From Prochlorococcus sp. AG-388-D03 (GTDB lineage: Bacteria; Cyanobacteriota; Cyanobacteriia; PCC-6307; Cyanobiaceae): a stretch of DNA of 64,000 bases. Positions 1 through 8,282 of this stretch are shown here, one piece after another (positions within the stretch are counted from its first letter, which is position 1; each line of letters opens with the position of its first letter). The stretch spans positions 1-64,000 of the forward strand of contig QCGN01000003.1 in assembly GCA_003279875.1 (NCBI GenBank), given 5' to 3'. Under the pieces are notes generated by a model that saw only the letters and a list, made by a program, of their open reading frames with translations, was not told the DNA's origin and did not search any database. The translations under genes were made by a program, and so were the position numbers.

Positions 1-171
1 AATTAAATCCTTCTTTTGATATTTAAGTATTAAATCTACTAATGCATTCTTAGTTTTTCGACTATATAAATTTACCGATAAATTCTTTGCTTCAAGACGT
101 AGTTCTCTTAGGGTTAATTTGAGTAATTGATCTTTTTTTCTTTTCACATAATCTATTTGATTTACAATCAT
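1..171 (-). CDS. Rho_N/SAP-like small protein, C-terminus cut by window edge
   Basis: An open frame of 57 codons starts at an ATG complementary to 169-171 and runs off the left edge. The residues (KLTLRELRLEAKNLSVNLYS, then a Lys-rich stretch and ALVDLILKYQ) have the Leu-x-x-Leu and Tyr-Ser-x-x-x-Lys spacing of Rho N-terminal or SAP helix-extension-helix motifs, which bind nucleic acid. The function is inferred from this pattern only. The protein may be complete within a few more codons or may continue into another domain. Confidence 0.55.
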   Translation of the reverse strand, partial: MIVNQIDYVKRKKDQLLKLTLRELRLEAKNLSVNLYSRKTKNALVDLILKYQKKDLI

Positions 172-430
172 TTTTTTTAAACTCCTTATGAAAATTGCAT
201 AAAATTTATGGAAAAAAATTAAATGAACTTATGACTTACTCAGCTACAAATTCTCTATCAGATTTTGGTATCTCCTAATTATGATTTAATGAGTTTTATT
301 AAAGGTTAACCTTCATTCCTTTAAGTTTTTTACACCCATAGTCCACCGCTTTTTTGAGTTTGAATTAGATGCCAAATCAATCTCGCTAAGAGATAAAAAA
401 AAATTAGTTTTGTTTGTATTAAAGCAAATA

Positions 431-470
431 AAGAGAGATTGACTCCCGCCTTTAGGAAACAATCTCTTTC
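431..470 (-). terminator. Hairpin of module copy A
   Basis: The inverted repeat AGAGATTG/CAATCTCT encloses a loop of about 18 bases. Read on the minus strand it lies downstream of the 13-codon ORF, and the second arm is followed by CTCTTTATTT, a weak U-tract. On the plus strand the loop contains AGGAAACA, a string I associate with Yfr2-type cyanobacterial small RNAs, so a plus-strand RNA is also possible. Copy B has the same hairpin with a better T-run. Confidence 0.55.
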
Positions 471-542
471 ACTTAGTTATGTGAAGGAATAAATTACAAC
501 TCACCTAAATCATTGATCCTTGCTGTGAATTTAGTTTGCTGC

Positions 543-584
543 TTAAACCAATCTAATACTCTTCTCTGGTGGACTTTCGATCAT
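543..584 (-). CDS. 13-residue micro-ORF, copy A
   Basis: The minus strand encodes MIESPPEKSIRLV, with AAGGAGGG eight bases before the ATG. This is an unusually strong Shine-Dalgarno for this AT-rich genome. The second copy at 11,203-11,244 differs at only two codons: GAA/GAT (Glu/Asp) and AGT/TCT (Ser/Ser). The serine codon changed across the AGY/TCN divide yet still encodes Ser, which favours real translation in this frame. It could be a leader peptide or a free micropeptide; its function is unknown. Confidence 0.5.
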   Translation of the reverse strand: MIESPPEKSIRLV

Positions 585-717
585 TTCTAATCCCTCCTTA
601 CGATTAATAGGAATTTAGTACGAATAATTACTTTTGTATATCAGTGAATATGCTGATTTATTTAAAACTTAGTATTAAAAGAAATTCCTTATTTTAATTA
701 CTAATTAGGAGGAAAAA

Positions 718-845
718 ATTAAAATTCAAAAACCCCTTATTCTGTCCCAAAAGTAATTTAATGACTTACAAAACTACTCATAATTCTGATAAAAAAATAG
801 TTTCAAATAATTATATTCCTGAATACCTATAGAAAAATACTTCAA
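718..845 (+). pseudogene. Decayed copy of the 46-residue small gene at 11,864
   Basis: The sequence aligns with the gene at 11,864-12,004, including its TTAGGAGGAAAAA ribosome-binding site. Here the start ATG has become ATT (718-720), and stops appear after about 12 codons and again near the end (CCTATAG where the intact copy has CCTTAAG). The gene is clearly dead, whereas the opposing 13-codon ORF in the same module is intact. Confidence 0.8.
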
Positions 846-988
846 AAATTCAAAAAATTTTATTAAAAATCATTTTAATAAGGATTTTTAATAATTAATT
901 TAAGTCACTCAAATTCAACCTACCTACTGGGGTCAACAACCTTGCAAATATGTCGTATATATGAGTACTTACAAATTTCTGCTAAAAA

Positions 989-1198
989 TCAAGAGGCTCT
1001 CTTAAAAAAGTTTTTCCTATTTCTATCACTCATCTTATTATATCTTTGGTTTATTTCTGATATAAAAGCCCTAGATTTTATTGCCTTTTCAATTTTTTCT
1101 TTCCGTAGTTTTAGATCTCTCACTTCCTCTATTGACATTAGATTATTCTTTCCTTTGCAATTGAAAAGATTTAAAAGTGATTTAAAAGGATTTTCCAT
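989..1198 (-). CDS. Hypothetical charged protein (69 residues)
   Basis: The minus-strand frame encodes a basic, probably helical protein (MENPFKSLLNLF, then a Lys/Arg/Glu-rich stretch ending NFFKRAS). I prefer the ATG at 1198 because the frame upstream adds only a short hydrophobic stretch. The composition resembles other picocyanobacterial small proteins better than the Phe/Ser/Ile-rich overlapping plus-strand frame. No family is recognised. Confidence 0.4.
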   Translation of the reverse strand: MENPFKSLLNLFNCKGKNNLMSIEEVRDLKLRKEKIEKAIKSRAFISEINQRYNKMSDRNRKNFFKRAS

Positions 1199-1555
1199 GT
1201 ACCAAATTAACAACATCAAGGGATATAGCAATAGAGAAAAATAGCTAAATTCAAAGGAAATAAGGATAGTTTAAGAACCACCAACGACTAACCCTTTTTA
1301 CTCCCAAGTCGAAAAAATTACTAGAAAAATGTAAGCAATGAAGTATCAAACTTTATTACCTAAGAGTCTTTGTTTTTTTAATATTAATGACTAATAAATA
1401 GTTCGTTATGATATCAATGTTTTGATTATTTAATATAGGAATTTTTTATATTGCAAATAAACTTCAAATAAGGTTATTTAGATCACTTACTAAATTCTCG
1501 TGGAGAAAGCTTTCGTAAATTTCTTTTACTGGTTACTGATGAGATCAATCCAATC
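1199..1555. other. Intergenic, no feature seen
   Basis: About 360 AT-rich bases with stops in all frames. I see no convincing hairpin, repeat or ribosome-binding site. Confidence 0.5.
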
Positions 1556-1741
1556 TCATTTTGGTGAATCTTTGGTTCCAGTAAAAGTTCCTTCTAATTC
1601 AATTAAACCTTTTACAAAATAAGTATTTTCTACTTTGTTTTTATTCAACATAGAGTGCGAATCAGATGAAAGTAGATAATTAGTAAGAGACTGCCGTCCA
1701 ATTCTCAATGGAATCCTCATCCATCTCCTAATCTTTTTCAA
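1556..1741 (-). CDS. Hypothetical protein (61 residues)
   Basis: A frame of 61 codons with a basic N-terminus (MKKIRRWMRIPLRIGRQ) and a polar C-terminus. There is no hydrophobic segment and no recognised motif. An internal ATG (MRIPLRIG) could also be the start. The next gene on the same strand, a cytochrome, begins at 2157 and lies upstream. Existence rests on frame length and composition only. Confidence 0.4.
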   Translation of the reverse strand: MKKIRRWMRIPLRIGRQSLTNYLLSSDSHSMLNKNKVENTYFVKGLIELEGTFTGTKDSPK

Positions 1742-1797
1742 TTTATATCAGCTGTCAATCGAATCAACTATAGAAGTGCAACTAGTAAGCTTTTTAT

Positions 1798-2157
1798 CTA
1801 TTCCCAACCATTTTCTGACTGTTGAATAATCCATTGTGAGAGAATCATATCTTCCCCTTCCTTTAATTTATGTTTATAACCTTTCATATAACCAATCCCC
1901 TCATTTGCAATTTTTGCTATTGAACCCACATCTGCTATTCCTCTCTTTTCAAGATCTTCAAGTTTTAATGATTTAGATCCTTTAAGAACAACCGATCCAC
2001 CTCTTACATGGCAGCCTGCACAAACATTTTTAAAAATTGTATCTCCACTTTTTACATCAGATGCTAAAAGATATCTACCTTGCAAAGAGTTTTGAAAAAT
2101 AATTATTAAAGTTATCAAAGGAAGTACAAATAGAAATTTAAATATTTTCATTTGCAT
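1798..2157 (-). CDS. Cytochrome c6-like class I c-type cytochrome
   Basis: This is a small soluble electron carrier, probably in the thylakoid lumen or periplasm. An N-terminal signal segment (about residues 4-22) precedes a haem motif CAGCH (Cys46, Cys49, His50). The likely sixth ligand is Met91 in the segment GIGYMKGY. The C-terminal helix ends like PetJ proteins (ILSQWIIQQSENGWE). At 119 residues with a signal it fits c6 size. The segment between haem and Met ligand follows the c6 pattern (SLKLEDLEKRGI). It could be c6 itself or a c6-like paralogue; I leave the gene symbol blank because paralogues exist. A lipoprotein gene lies 14 bases upstream on the same strand, suggesting co-transcription. 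Confidence 0.82.
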   Translation of the reverse strand: MQMKIFKFLFVLPLITLIIIFQNSLQGRYLLASDVKSGDTIFKNVCAGCHVRGGSVVLKGSKSLKLEDLEKRGIADVGSIAKIANEGIGYMKGYKHKLKEGEDMILSQWIIQQSENGWE

Positions 2158-2171
2158 TAGATCACCTAGAA

Positions 2172-2510
2172 TTAATTTAGCTTGTAACTAGTATTAATTG
2201 TTTTAACTATCGATTTTTTAGGATCTTTATTTGGATAACAATTAACAATTCTATATTTTCCTCCTTTTCTAGCAGTTTCAACAACTGTAAATTGAACAAA
2301 TTTATCTTTTTCAGTACTCGAAGAATCCTTAATTTCTACTTTAATGATTTCTTCATTTTTACTTTCAATTAATCTGGATTTGCCTCCACAAACAAGAAAA
2401 GCATTTTCTTTAGTTAAAGAAAATAATTTATTTTCATCAGTAATGGATAATTCATCTTTCGTACTACAAGAGGTAATAAAAAGTATAGTTAAAAATAAAA
2501 ACTTTTTCAA
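2172..2510 (-). CDS. Small predicted lipoprotein
   Basis: A 112-residue protein beginning MKKFLFLTILFITSCS, a typical type II signal peptide with a lipobox ending at Cys15. The mature part is polar and Lys/Glu-rich, with Cys41 and Cys91 that could form a disulphide (LVCGGKSRL and YRIVNCYPN). No family is recognised. It lies 14 bases upstream of the cytochrome c6-like gene on the same strand and may form a two-gene transcript with it, so a role linked to that cytochrome is possible but unproven. Confidence 0.65.
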   Translation of the reverse strand: MKKFLFLTILFITSCSTKDELSITDENKLFSLTKENAFLVCGGKSRLIESKNEEIIKVEIKDSSSTEKDKFVQFTVVETARKGGKYRIVNCYPNKDPKKSIVKTINTSYKLN

Positions 2511-2661
2511 AATATGTCGCTAAGAATTTTTTCTTATTTTATGATATCTCATATTTTTGTTTATAGTATCTCCTTTTTTTGAATCTGCCCATCCTAATCA
2601 AGGAATGATGCAAGCAAATTTTAATTAAAATATCTGAAGTTCATAAGATCATTTGATCTTT

Positions 2662-4692
2662 CTATGGTCTCCAATAATTTATCAATAGGAAATCAATTAA
2701 CTCTTTTGCAGATTTATCTGACAAGTGATTGTTGTCCCTAAAACACTCTAAATAAGAGTTCATATTTCTTCCACAACTCTTATCAAGAATTTCTAATGGA
2801 TTTACAAATATAATATTTGTAAATGAACCATCTTTGATTGAATTTGCGAGTATTTTATTTAGTTTCTTTGCGTTACCTGCTTCTTGTAGAAGGGTCTTTA
2901 GGGCGGGATCATATGGTCGGAACCATTCTTTGGTAAGTTCCATGTCATTGTTTCGATATGCACTTCCGATTATATAGATCAAAATTGATTTTTCATATGC
3001 TTTTTTTGATAGTCGATTCAATCCAGCCATGTATAGGTTTATTTTTGTTGAAGGATCTGATACACGGTTCTTATTTTTATTGAATATGTTGTGTCTTGTG
3101 TATTTAAGATTGTATCCACCAAGATGACTAAGATGATAATTGTAAATAATAATCGAGTCCCCAGCTTTTAGATCTTGCAAGATTTTATTTTCCGCATTTA
3201 TCAGAAACTTATTACATTCACGAGGAAAAATCCCAAAAGGTGGTAAAGGAAAGGGGCAGCCAGCATATGAATAATTAATGACTCGGAATCCTGAGTTAGT
3301 CAGAGTTTCTTCTGCGTTGAGAAGTGAGATTGCTTGACTGTCGCCTACAAACGCTAAAGTTCTTTGATTTCTTGATTGTCTGATGACTGGATATTTGCAT
3401 TCGCTGAAAAGTAATTTTAATTGTTCTGAAGAGAAGTTTTTATGTCCAATACATTTTTCCCAAGTCAGAGAAGACTTACCTAGTCTGAGTTGTGTAAAAT
3501 CTTCTCGATTAGTAGAAATAATTTTTTTGCCAGCATAAAGTTTGCCTTTCAGAGGTCTCTCAAGTGCAATGAGAAAACTAGAAAGGACAACTATAACTCC
3601 TCCTCCTAAGATAAGTATCTTCCATCGTTCACCTAACCATTCTCCCTTAAGAACTGGCGTTTCAATATATCGATAAGAAGTAATTGCTAAACAAAGTATC
3701 AGAACAATTTGGAAAGGAACTGACCACCAATGAATACCAATCGTCCATCGACTGATTGAAAGAACTCCCCAATGCCATAGATAAAGTGAATATGATATAT
3801 CACCTATATAAACGACTTTAGGATGAGTAAAAAATTTGTATGCTCTTCTTTGTTTCTGCAAGCATGCGATAAGAACAGATGATAATAAAATTACAGCAAC
3901 TCTCGACGCTGTTGCCCAAGATATAGGAAAATACATTACGCCTAAAATCAAAGCAAGTACAAAAAGCGGTTCCACCTTCTCAAGAAAGTGTTCAAAAGAT
4001 TTTACTTTCTGACAACAAATAAAGAGCAAACATCCTGAGGCCATTTCCCAAAACCTTGTTTGCATTTGTAAAAAGGCTGCTTCTTGGTTTATTGGATAGA
4101 GATATAGAAATCCAATAAAAGATACAATTCCTAGTCCTCCAACTGTAAGAAATAAATTACGAGTACCATTCTTAGTTTGACGTCCAAATCCAGAAAACCA
4201 AATGATATATGGGAATAGGATATAGAATTGCTCTCCAACTCCTAGAGACCATGTATGTGCGAAAACATTCAATTCTGTTAATTTTGCAAAATAATCCTGT
4301 GAATATTGAAGCAGGTAAAGATTTGATAATCCAAACAACGAAGTCAAACCTGTTCTCAGGTTTATAATTGGTTTTGGATTGAATAAGCAGATTGCAATGC
4401 TCATAATCAAAACAAAAAATGATAGTGCTGGTAATAATCGCTTTATTCTTCTTTCATAAAATCCACTGATGAAATCTTCGAAGTTTTTACTGGGTCTTTG
4501 ATAAAGAGATGATGTTATGACGAATCCTGAAATAACAAAAAAGATATCAATCCCAAGGTATCCATTTGGCAGTATTTCTTTATTGAAATGATTTATGATC
4601 ACAGCGACTATTGCAAATGCCTTAAGACCATTTATCTCTGGACGATAGAGACTTTTTATAGTTGATTTATTTTGTGTAAATTTCACTAGCAA
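2662..4692 (-). CDS. Acyltransferase-3 / SGNH fusion, OafA-like surface O-acyltransferase
   Basis: This 676-residue membrane protein is predicted to acylate (often acetylate) a surface polysaccharide. Residues 1-365 form an acyltransferase-3 domain: the start YRPEINGLKAFAIVAVIINH holds the Arg and His expected of the family, followed by GYLGIDIFFVISGF and HTWSLGVGEQFYILFP near residue 146, with about ten membrane helices. Residues 400-676 form a periplasmic SGNH domain with the GDS nucleophile block (LAFVGDSQAISLL, about residue 450) and a C-terminal NNHLSD block (about residue 655) with the catalytic His. The layout is that of OafA-type transferases. It closes one side of the acylation block and lies next to a remnant of a similar gene (4719-4900). 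The length is normal for the fusion. Confidence 0.88.
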   Translation of the reverse strand: MLVKFTQNKSTIKSLYRPEINGLKAFAIVAVIINHFNKEILPNGYLGIDIFFVISGFVITSSLYQRPSKNFEDFISGFYERRIKRLLPALSFFVLIMSIAICLFNPKPIINLRTGLTSLFGLSNLYLLQYSQDYFAKLTELNVFAHTWSLGVGEQFYILFPYIIWFSGFGRQTKNGTRNLFLTVGGLGIVSFIGFLYLYPINQEAAFLQMQTRFWEMASGCLLFICCQKVKSFEHFLEKVEPLFVLALILGVMYFPISWATASRVAVILLSSVLIACLQKQRRAYKFFTHPKVVYIGDISYSLYLWHWGVLSISRWTIGIHWWSVPFQIVLILCLAITSYRYIETPVLKGEWLGERWKILILGGGVIVVLSSFLIALERPLKGKLYAGKKIISTNREDFTQLRLGKSSLTWEKCIGHKNFSSEQLKLLFSECKYPVIRQSRNQRTLAFVGDSQAISLLNAEETLTNSGFRVINYSYAGCPFPLPPFGIFPRECNKFLINAENKILQDLKAGDSIIIYNYHLSHLGGYNLKYTRHNIFNKNKNRVSDPSTKINLYMAGLNRLSKKAYEKSILIYIIGSAYRNNDMELTKEWFRPYDPALKTLLQEAGNAKKLNKILANSIKDGSFTNIIFVNPLEILDKSCGRNMNSYLECFRDNNHLSDKSAKELIDFLLINYWRP

Positions 4693-4718
4693 ATCTCCAT
4701 AAATCTTGAGAATTTATT

Positions 4719-4900
4719 TTATTTATTAGAGAATAAGTCATAAAGAAATCCTGAAACCACTAAAAAATGTCTACACCAATATAACCACTACTAAAAAATG
4801 TAAAATTTAAATGACCTAAAATAATTACCAATACTGCAATAGCTTTTATTATTTCTATTTTTTTTCTGTAGAAATCTTTTGATATGATATTGAAATTCAA
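4719..4900 (-). pseudogene. Remnant of a second acyltransferase-3 gene (N-terminal part)
   Basis: The minus strand encodes KKIEIIKAIAVLVIILGHL, a short linker, GYIGVDIF and, after a one-base slip in a run of six T, VVSGF, then a stop. This is the N-terminal acyltransferase-3 signature with the conserved His and the GxxGVDxF motif. The frame is broken at the T-run (4764-4768), and nothing homologous follows before the next gene. It is a truncated, frameshifted relic that shows gene loss or replacement at this locus. Confidence 0.75.
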
Positions 4901-5019
4901 TTTTTATAGTTAAATTTTAATTAACTTTATGATAAATCATATAAAGATTTATTCCTAATTTAATTTATAATGAGATATTTAAAGAAGAAATTAAAAAATT
5001 TATCAATTAAAATTATTTT

Positions 5020-5169
5020 ATGAATAATAAATTTGAAAAGGGAAAGATATTAAAAACAACAATTTTGATTTTACCTGCGATTATTTTTATGTTATTAATA
5101 TCTTTTAATTCTTTAGGTAATAATCAAGAAAAAGATGAAAACCGCTTTGAATATAAAAACCCTAATTGA
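5020..5169 (+). CDS. 49-residue single-helix protein, DltX-like candidate
   Basis: The ATG at 5020 opens a 49-codon frame: a short basic N-terminus (MNNKFEKGKILKT), one hydrophobic helix (about residues 13-33) and a polar tail ending NRFEYKNPN. The gene lies 103 bases upstream of the MBOAT gene on the same strand. In dlt operons, DltX is a protein of about 50 residues with one helix and a C-terminal motif containing F-x-Y that acts with DltB. Size, topology, position and the tail Tyr fit that role. The link is inference: the sequences are too short for homology to be claimed by eye. Confidence 0.6.
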   Translation: MNNKFEKGKILKTTILILPAIIFMLLISFNSLGNNQEKDENRFEYKNPN

Positions 5170-5272
5170 ATTTAATCAGCTTTGAAGCCATTATTTTTTT
5201 TTATAAATTTAAGGCTGTTATATTTGAAATTTTCTAGTTAAATATTTATTAGAAATCTTTTTAGAAATTACA

Positions 5273-6595
5273 TTGAAAAATATCTTTATTATATTCATTT
5301 TTGCTGTATTTTATTATTTCACAACCAATGAGAGTTTTTGGAAAGTTGGTTTGGTATTTGTAATATCTTTAATCTTATTAATGCTTTTATATTATTTTCA
5401 GAGGAAAAATTGTTCTTTTCAATACTTATTAGTAGTTTCTTTTTTACTCCTTTTACCATTAACTTGGACTACTCAATTTAAATTACTTTATTTACCTTTT
5501 GGATATCAATATATTTATATATCCTTAATTTCAAGCTTGATTTATATTGATTCAAAAAAATTATATTTAAAAAATTCGTTTAGAGAATTGTTACAAGGAT
5601 CATTTATTGCGTCAATTGCTCCTGGTTCTTATTTATCGGGACCTTCTGCAACTTTTAAAGAGATTAATAGTTTAGATAAAAGTTTTTTTGGATTACCAAT
5701 ATTTGGGAAGTTACAATTTTCAAATATAAAATTAGCTATATCTGGAGGCTTAAGAATATCTCTAGGTTTTTATCTAAATACTCTAGATCCTCATATATTA
5801 AATAATGATTTTTTATTAACTGAAAACTCAATAATATTTAAATTATTTATGATAATTTTATTTGGTTTCTTTAACTTTTGGAGATACTATTTATTATTTT
5901 CTGGTGCAAGTGATCTCGCCAAATCATTTTTATCAATATTTGATATTAGAGTAATTGATAACTTTAAGAATCCTGAAATAGCAATTTTTTATCATGAAAT
6001 TTGGAGTAAATGGCATTTGAATATTACTCAAAGAATAAGAGAATTTTTATATACTCCATTAACTCTATTTATTTTAAGGAATTTTAAATTAGTCAATAAT
6101 CAAGTAAAATTTTTATTATTTGAGGGACTTCCAGTTGCTGTTTTATTTGCAGTTTTAAGTTTATGGCATGGAGGAAAAAGTTTAGACTTTATATTCGCGG
6201 GATTCAGCACATTTTTTACACTGAGTTCTAGAGCATTAAGTCAAAATTTTTATTTTAAAGAAAAAGTAACTAATATCATTCTTGGCAGGGAATTCATTAG
6301 ATTTCTTAGTTTGTCATTGTTCGGGTTAGTTTTAGGGATATATGATTTTAGAAATCAATTACCAATTTTAGATAATGATATTTCAAGTCTTTTTTTATCC
6401 TTTTTAGTTTCAATTTTTATATATATTTATTATAGGTTAAAAATTATATTTCTTGAATTAAATGAAAATAGTGGCAAACTTAAATATTTAGAGATTGTTA
6501 TATGCTTAGTTGAAAGTATTGGGATTTTTTATATAAATTTATTTTTAGTATTAGATTTAAAGCAAATAAACGAATTTATTTATTTTGCTGGCTGA
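5273..6595 (+). CDS. MBOAT family membrane O-acyltransferase (DltB/AlgI-like)
   Basis: This 440-residue multi-pass protein is predicted to move an acyl group from a cytoplasmic donor across the membrane. The family core is visible: WSKWHLNITQRIREFLYTPL at about residue 244 and SLWHGG at about residue 298, whose His is the expected catalytic residue. The start is TTG at 5273; there is no better ATG before the first helix. Upstream on the same strand is a small single-helix protein. Downstream the stop overlaps the convergent SGNH gene by 20 bases. With the SGNH protein, ACP and AMP ligase it makes a dlt-like set. AlgI-type polysaccharide acetylation is the alternative. Confidence 0.85.
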   Translation: MKNIFIIFIFAVFYYFTTNESFWKVGLVFVISLILLMLLYYFQRKNCSFQYLLVVSFLLLLPLTWTTQFKLLYLPFGYQYIYISLISSLIYIDSKKLYLKNSFRELLQGSFIASIAPGSYLSGPSATFKEINSLDKSFFGLPIFGKLQFSNIKLAISGGLRISLGFYLNTLDPHILNNDFLLTENSIIFKLFMIILFGFFNFWRYYLLFSGASDLAKSFLSIFDIRVIDNFKNPEIAIFYHEIWSKWHLNITQRIREFLYTPLTLFILRNFKLVNNQVKFLLFEGLPVAVLFAVLSLWHGGKSLDFIFAGFSTFFTLSSRALSQNFYFKEKVTNIILGREFIRFLSLSLFGLVLGIYDFRNQLPILDNDISSLFLSFLVSIFIYIYYRLKIIFLELNENSGKLKYLEIVICLVESIGIFYINLFLVLDLKQINEFIYFAG

Positions 6596-7871
6596 ATTCT
6601 GGTTTTAATAAATCACATTTAACACCCAATAAACCTTGACTGAATATATGGTTAGATATTTCTTTAGCAATTTCAAATGATCCATTATCTGTAAAATGTG
6701 AATCATCATAATAAAAATGAGAATTCATATGTTCTATTTTGAATAATTTTTCTTTAATTGCTGCTTTTAAAGATAGTGGTACAAAATTACCATTTATATT
6801 GTATTTTTTCTGCTCCTTGTTTAAAAAAGTTCTTAAATCTACTAAATTCAAACAACTATTTTTTGAGATTTGGTTTGTATAGGTATGATTGATATATTTC
6901 CATTTGTGATCTGATGAGCTGGAATTCTTTAAATCAGGTTGAATAAAAACAATATGTTTCCCACCTAAATCATTTATTACATTATTTATTAGAAATTGAT
7001 TATAAAAAAATGCTTTTGACTGCATATAAATAAACTCTTTATCATTTGTATTAAATTTTTTATCTCCAAAGATTTGATCATTTTTTTTATGGGAAATTAA
7101 TTCATTTAAATTCCCAAATAATTGTTGATATATTTTGCTTACTATAATTCTTAAATTATATTTAATATTAGATTCGATTTTTGTTAATTTTTCTAATTTT
7201 TTTTCTAAAATATTATATTGTTCTGGAGCATTTATTAATATAAATCTACCTTCTTTTGTTTTAAATAAGTTACTTTTACTGCTAAAATAAATATTATTAA
7301 TATCAGCAGTTCCTGTAAATGAAATTGATTTTACACTTTTGCAATGTAATTGATTCAAACTATACAAAGCATTAAAAATAGAAATTAATTCCTGTCTACT
7401 ATTCCAAGAGGGTATAGCTAAATTATAAATTAAATATTCATCGCCAATTATGTTGTGAAGTTGAGATGGAATTGTTTTATTATCTTTGGTAACTCCTACT
7501 CCAAATGTAGCTGAAGATCCAGTAAAGAAAATACATTTTTTTTTCCGATCAATAAATTTGTTATATGGGTTTTTTCTGAAATTATATTTATTTAATGATA
7601 AAACTGAACTCTCAGAGTTAAGGAAGTTGTTAGATCCTTTTTGTATAGAGAAATAGTAAGTTGGATTTATTTTAAGCCTGCTAGACTCTAAATAGGGATC
7701 GTAATTTTCTTCATAGTAGTTTATTTCTTGGAGTTTGTTATGAAAATCTGAATCTTTATTTTTTTTATAATTTATTTTTCCTAAATAAAAATTGACTCCT
7801 ACTAAAAGAGTAATTGCATAAAAAAATACAGTAGTAATTGCTCTAATTTTTGATATATTTTCTAATTTCAT
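6576..7871 (-). CDS. Membrane-anchored SGNH-fold protein, DltD/AlgX-like partner
   Basis: This 431-residue protein has one N-terminal helix (about residues 10-30) and then a large exported domain. The nucleophile block is IFFTGSSATFGVGV near residue 117, where the second Ser of GSS is the likely nucleophile. The C-terminal block DDSHFTDNGSFEIA near residue 388 supplies Asp and His. Topology and motifs fit SGNH partners of MBOAT transferases, which carry out the last acyl transfer outside the membrane. The ACP gene lies 115 bases upstream on the same strand. The 3' end overlaps the convergent MBOAT gene. No close family name is claimed. Confidence 0.75.
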   Translation of the reverse strand: MKLENISKIRAITTVFFYAITLLVGVNFYLGKINYKKNKDSDFHNKLQEINYYEENYDPYLESSRLKINPTYYFSIQKGSNNFLNSESSVLSLNKYNFRKNPYNKFIDRKKKCIFFTGSSATFGVGVTKDNKTIPSQLHNIIGDEYLIYNLAIPSWNSRQELISIFNALYSLNQLHCKSVKSISFTGTADINNIYFSSKSNLFKTKEGRFILINAPEQYNILEKKLEKLTKIESNIKYNLRIIVSKIYQQLFGNLNELISHKKNDQIFGDKKFNTNDKEFIYMQSKAFFYNQFLINNVINDLGGKHIVFIQPDLKNSSSSDHKWKYINHTYTNQISKNSCLNLVDLRTFLNKEQKKYNINGNFVPLSLKAAIKEKLFKIEHMNSHFYYDDSHFTDNGSFEIAKEISNHIFSQGLLGVKCDLLKPEFSQQNK

Positions 7872-7986
7872 TTATATAATTCTTTAAGTTATAGTTATTT
7901 TAATTTTATGATTTTACTGTAAGAAGTTGAAAGGTAAGAATTATTTAAAATGTTTTAATTCAAACTGATATAAATTTAAAAATTTA

Positions 7987-8238
7987 TTACATATATTTAT
8001 TCATCAATTTAACAAGATCACCAATGGTATTAAGATTTTGAATTTCATTTATAGGAAATTGAATTCCTAATTCTTCTTCTATAGTAAATAGAATTTGAAC
8101 ATGATTTAAGCTATCCCAACCTTCCACATCAGGTGCAGTCATATCCATTGATAAAGATATTTTTTCTTTTCTCAATATATTTGAAACGATTTTTTCAAGC
8201 AAGATTAATTCCTTAGACAAATCTTTTTCCCTTAACAC
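7987..8238 (-). CDS. Acyl carrier protein (DltC/ACP-like)
   Basis: An 83-residue acidic helical protein with the phosphopantetheine attachment motif GWDSLNHV; Ser43 is the attachment site. The rest follows ACP pattern (IEEELGIQFPINEIQNLNTI, then DLVKLMNKYM). It lies 44 bases downstream of the AMP-ligase gene on the same strand, so the ligase probably loads it. This ACP has a PP-binding fold like DltC and is not the fatty-acid AcpP, whose motif is usually DSLD/DSLDTVE. It would hand its acyl group to the MBOAT protein. Confidence 0.88.
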   Translation of the reverse strand: MLREKDLSKELILLEKIVSNILRKEKISLSMDMTAPDVEGWDSLNHVQILFTIEEELGIQFPINEIQNLNTIGDLVKLMNKYM

Positions 8239-8282
8239 ATATCTAGGTTCATTATAATATCAATAAGGGTATTTAATCGCAA

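Larger units (their letters stand above)
305..850. repeat. Duplicated module, degraded copy A
   Basis: About 400 bases (roughly 305-700) match 10,962-11,345 in the same order: a shared lead-in, an inverted repeat with a loop containing TAGGAAAC, a 13-codon minus-strand ORF with an AAGGAGGG ribosome-binding site, and an AT-rich spacer ending in TTAGTATTAAAAGAA. The sequence then jumps to match 11,826-12,000. About 480 bases holding two small genes in copy B are therefore absent here. The junction lies at a short shared AAAGAA/TAGAAGAA stretch, which suggests deletion by short-repeat recombination. Confidence 0.8.

Noticed and set aside
942-1244. 100-codon plus-strand frame
   Set aside because: Phe/Leu/Ser-rich shadow of the charged minus-strand frame at 989-1198, which has a more protein-like composition. 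Starts in a non-standard TTG context.
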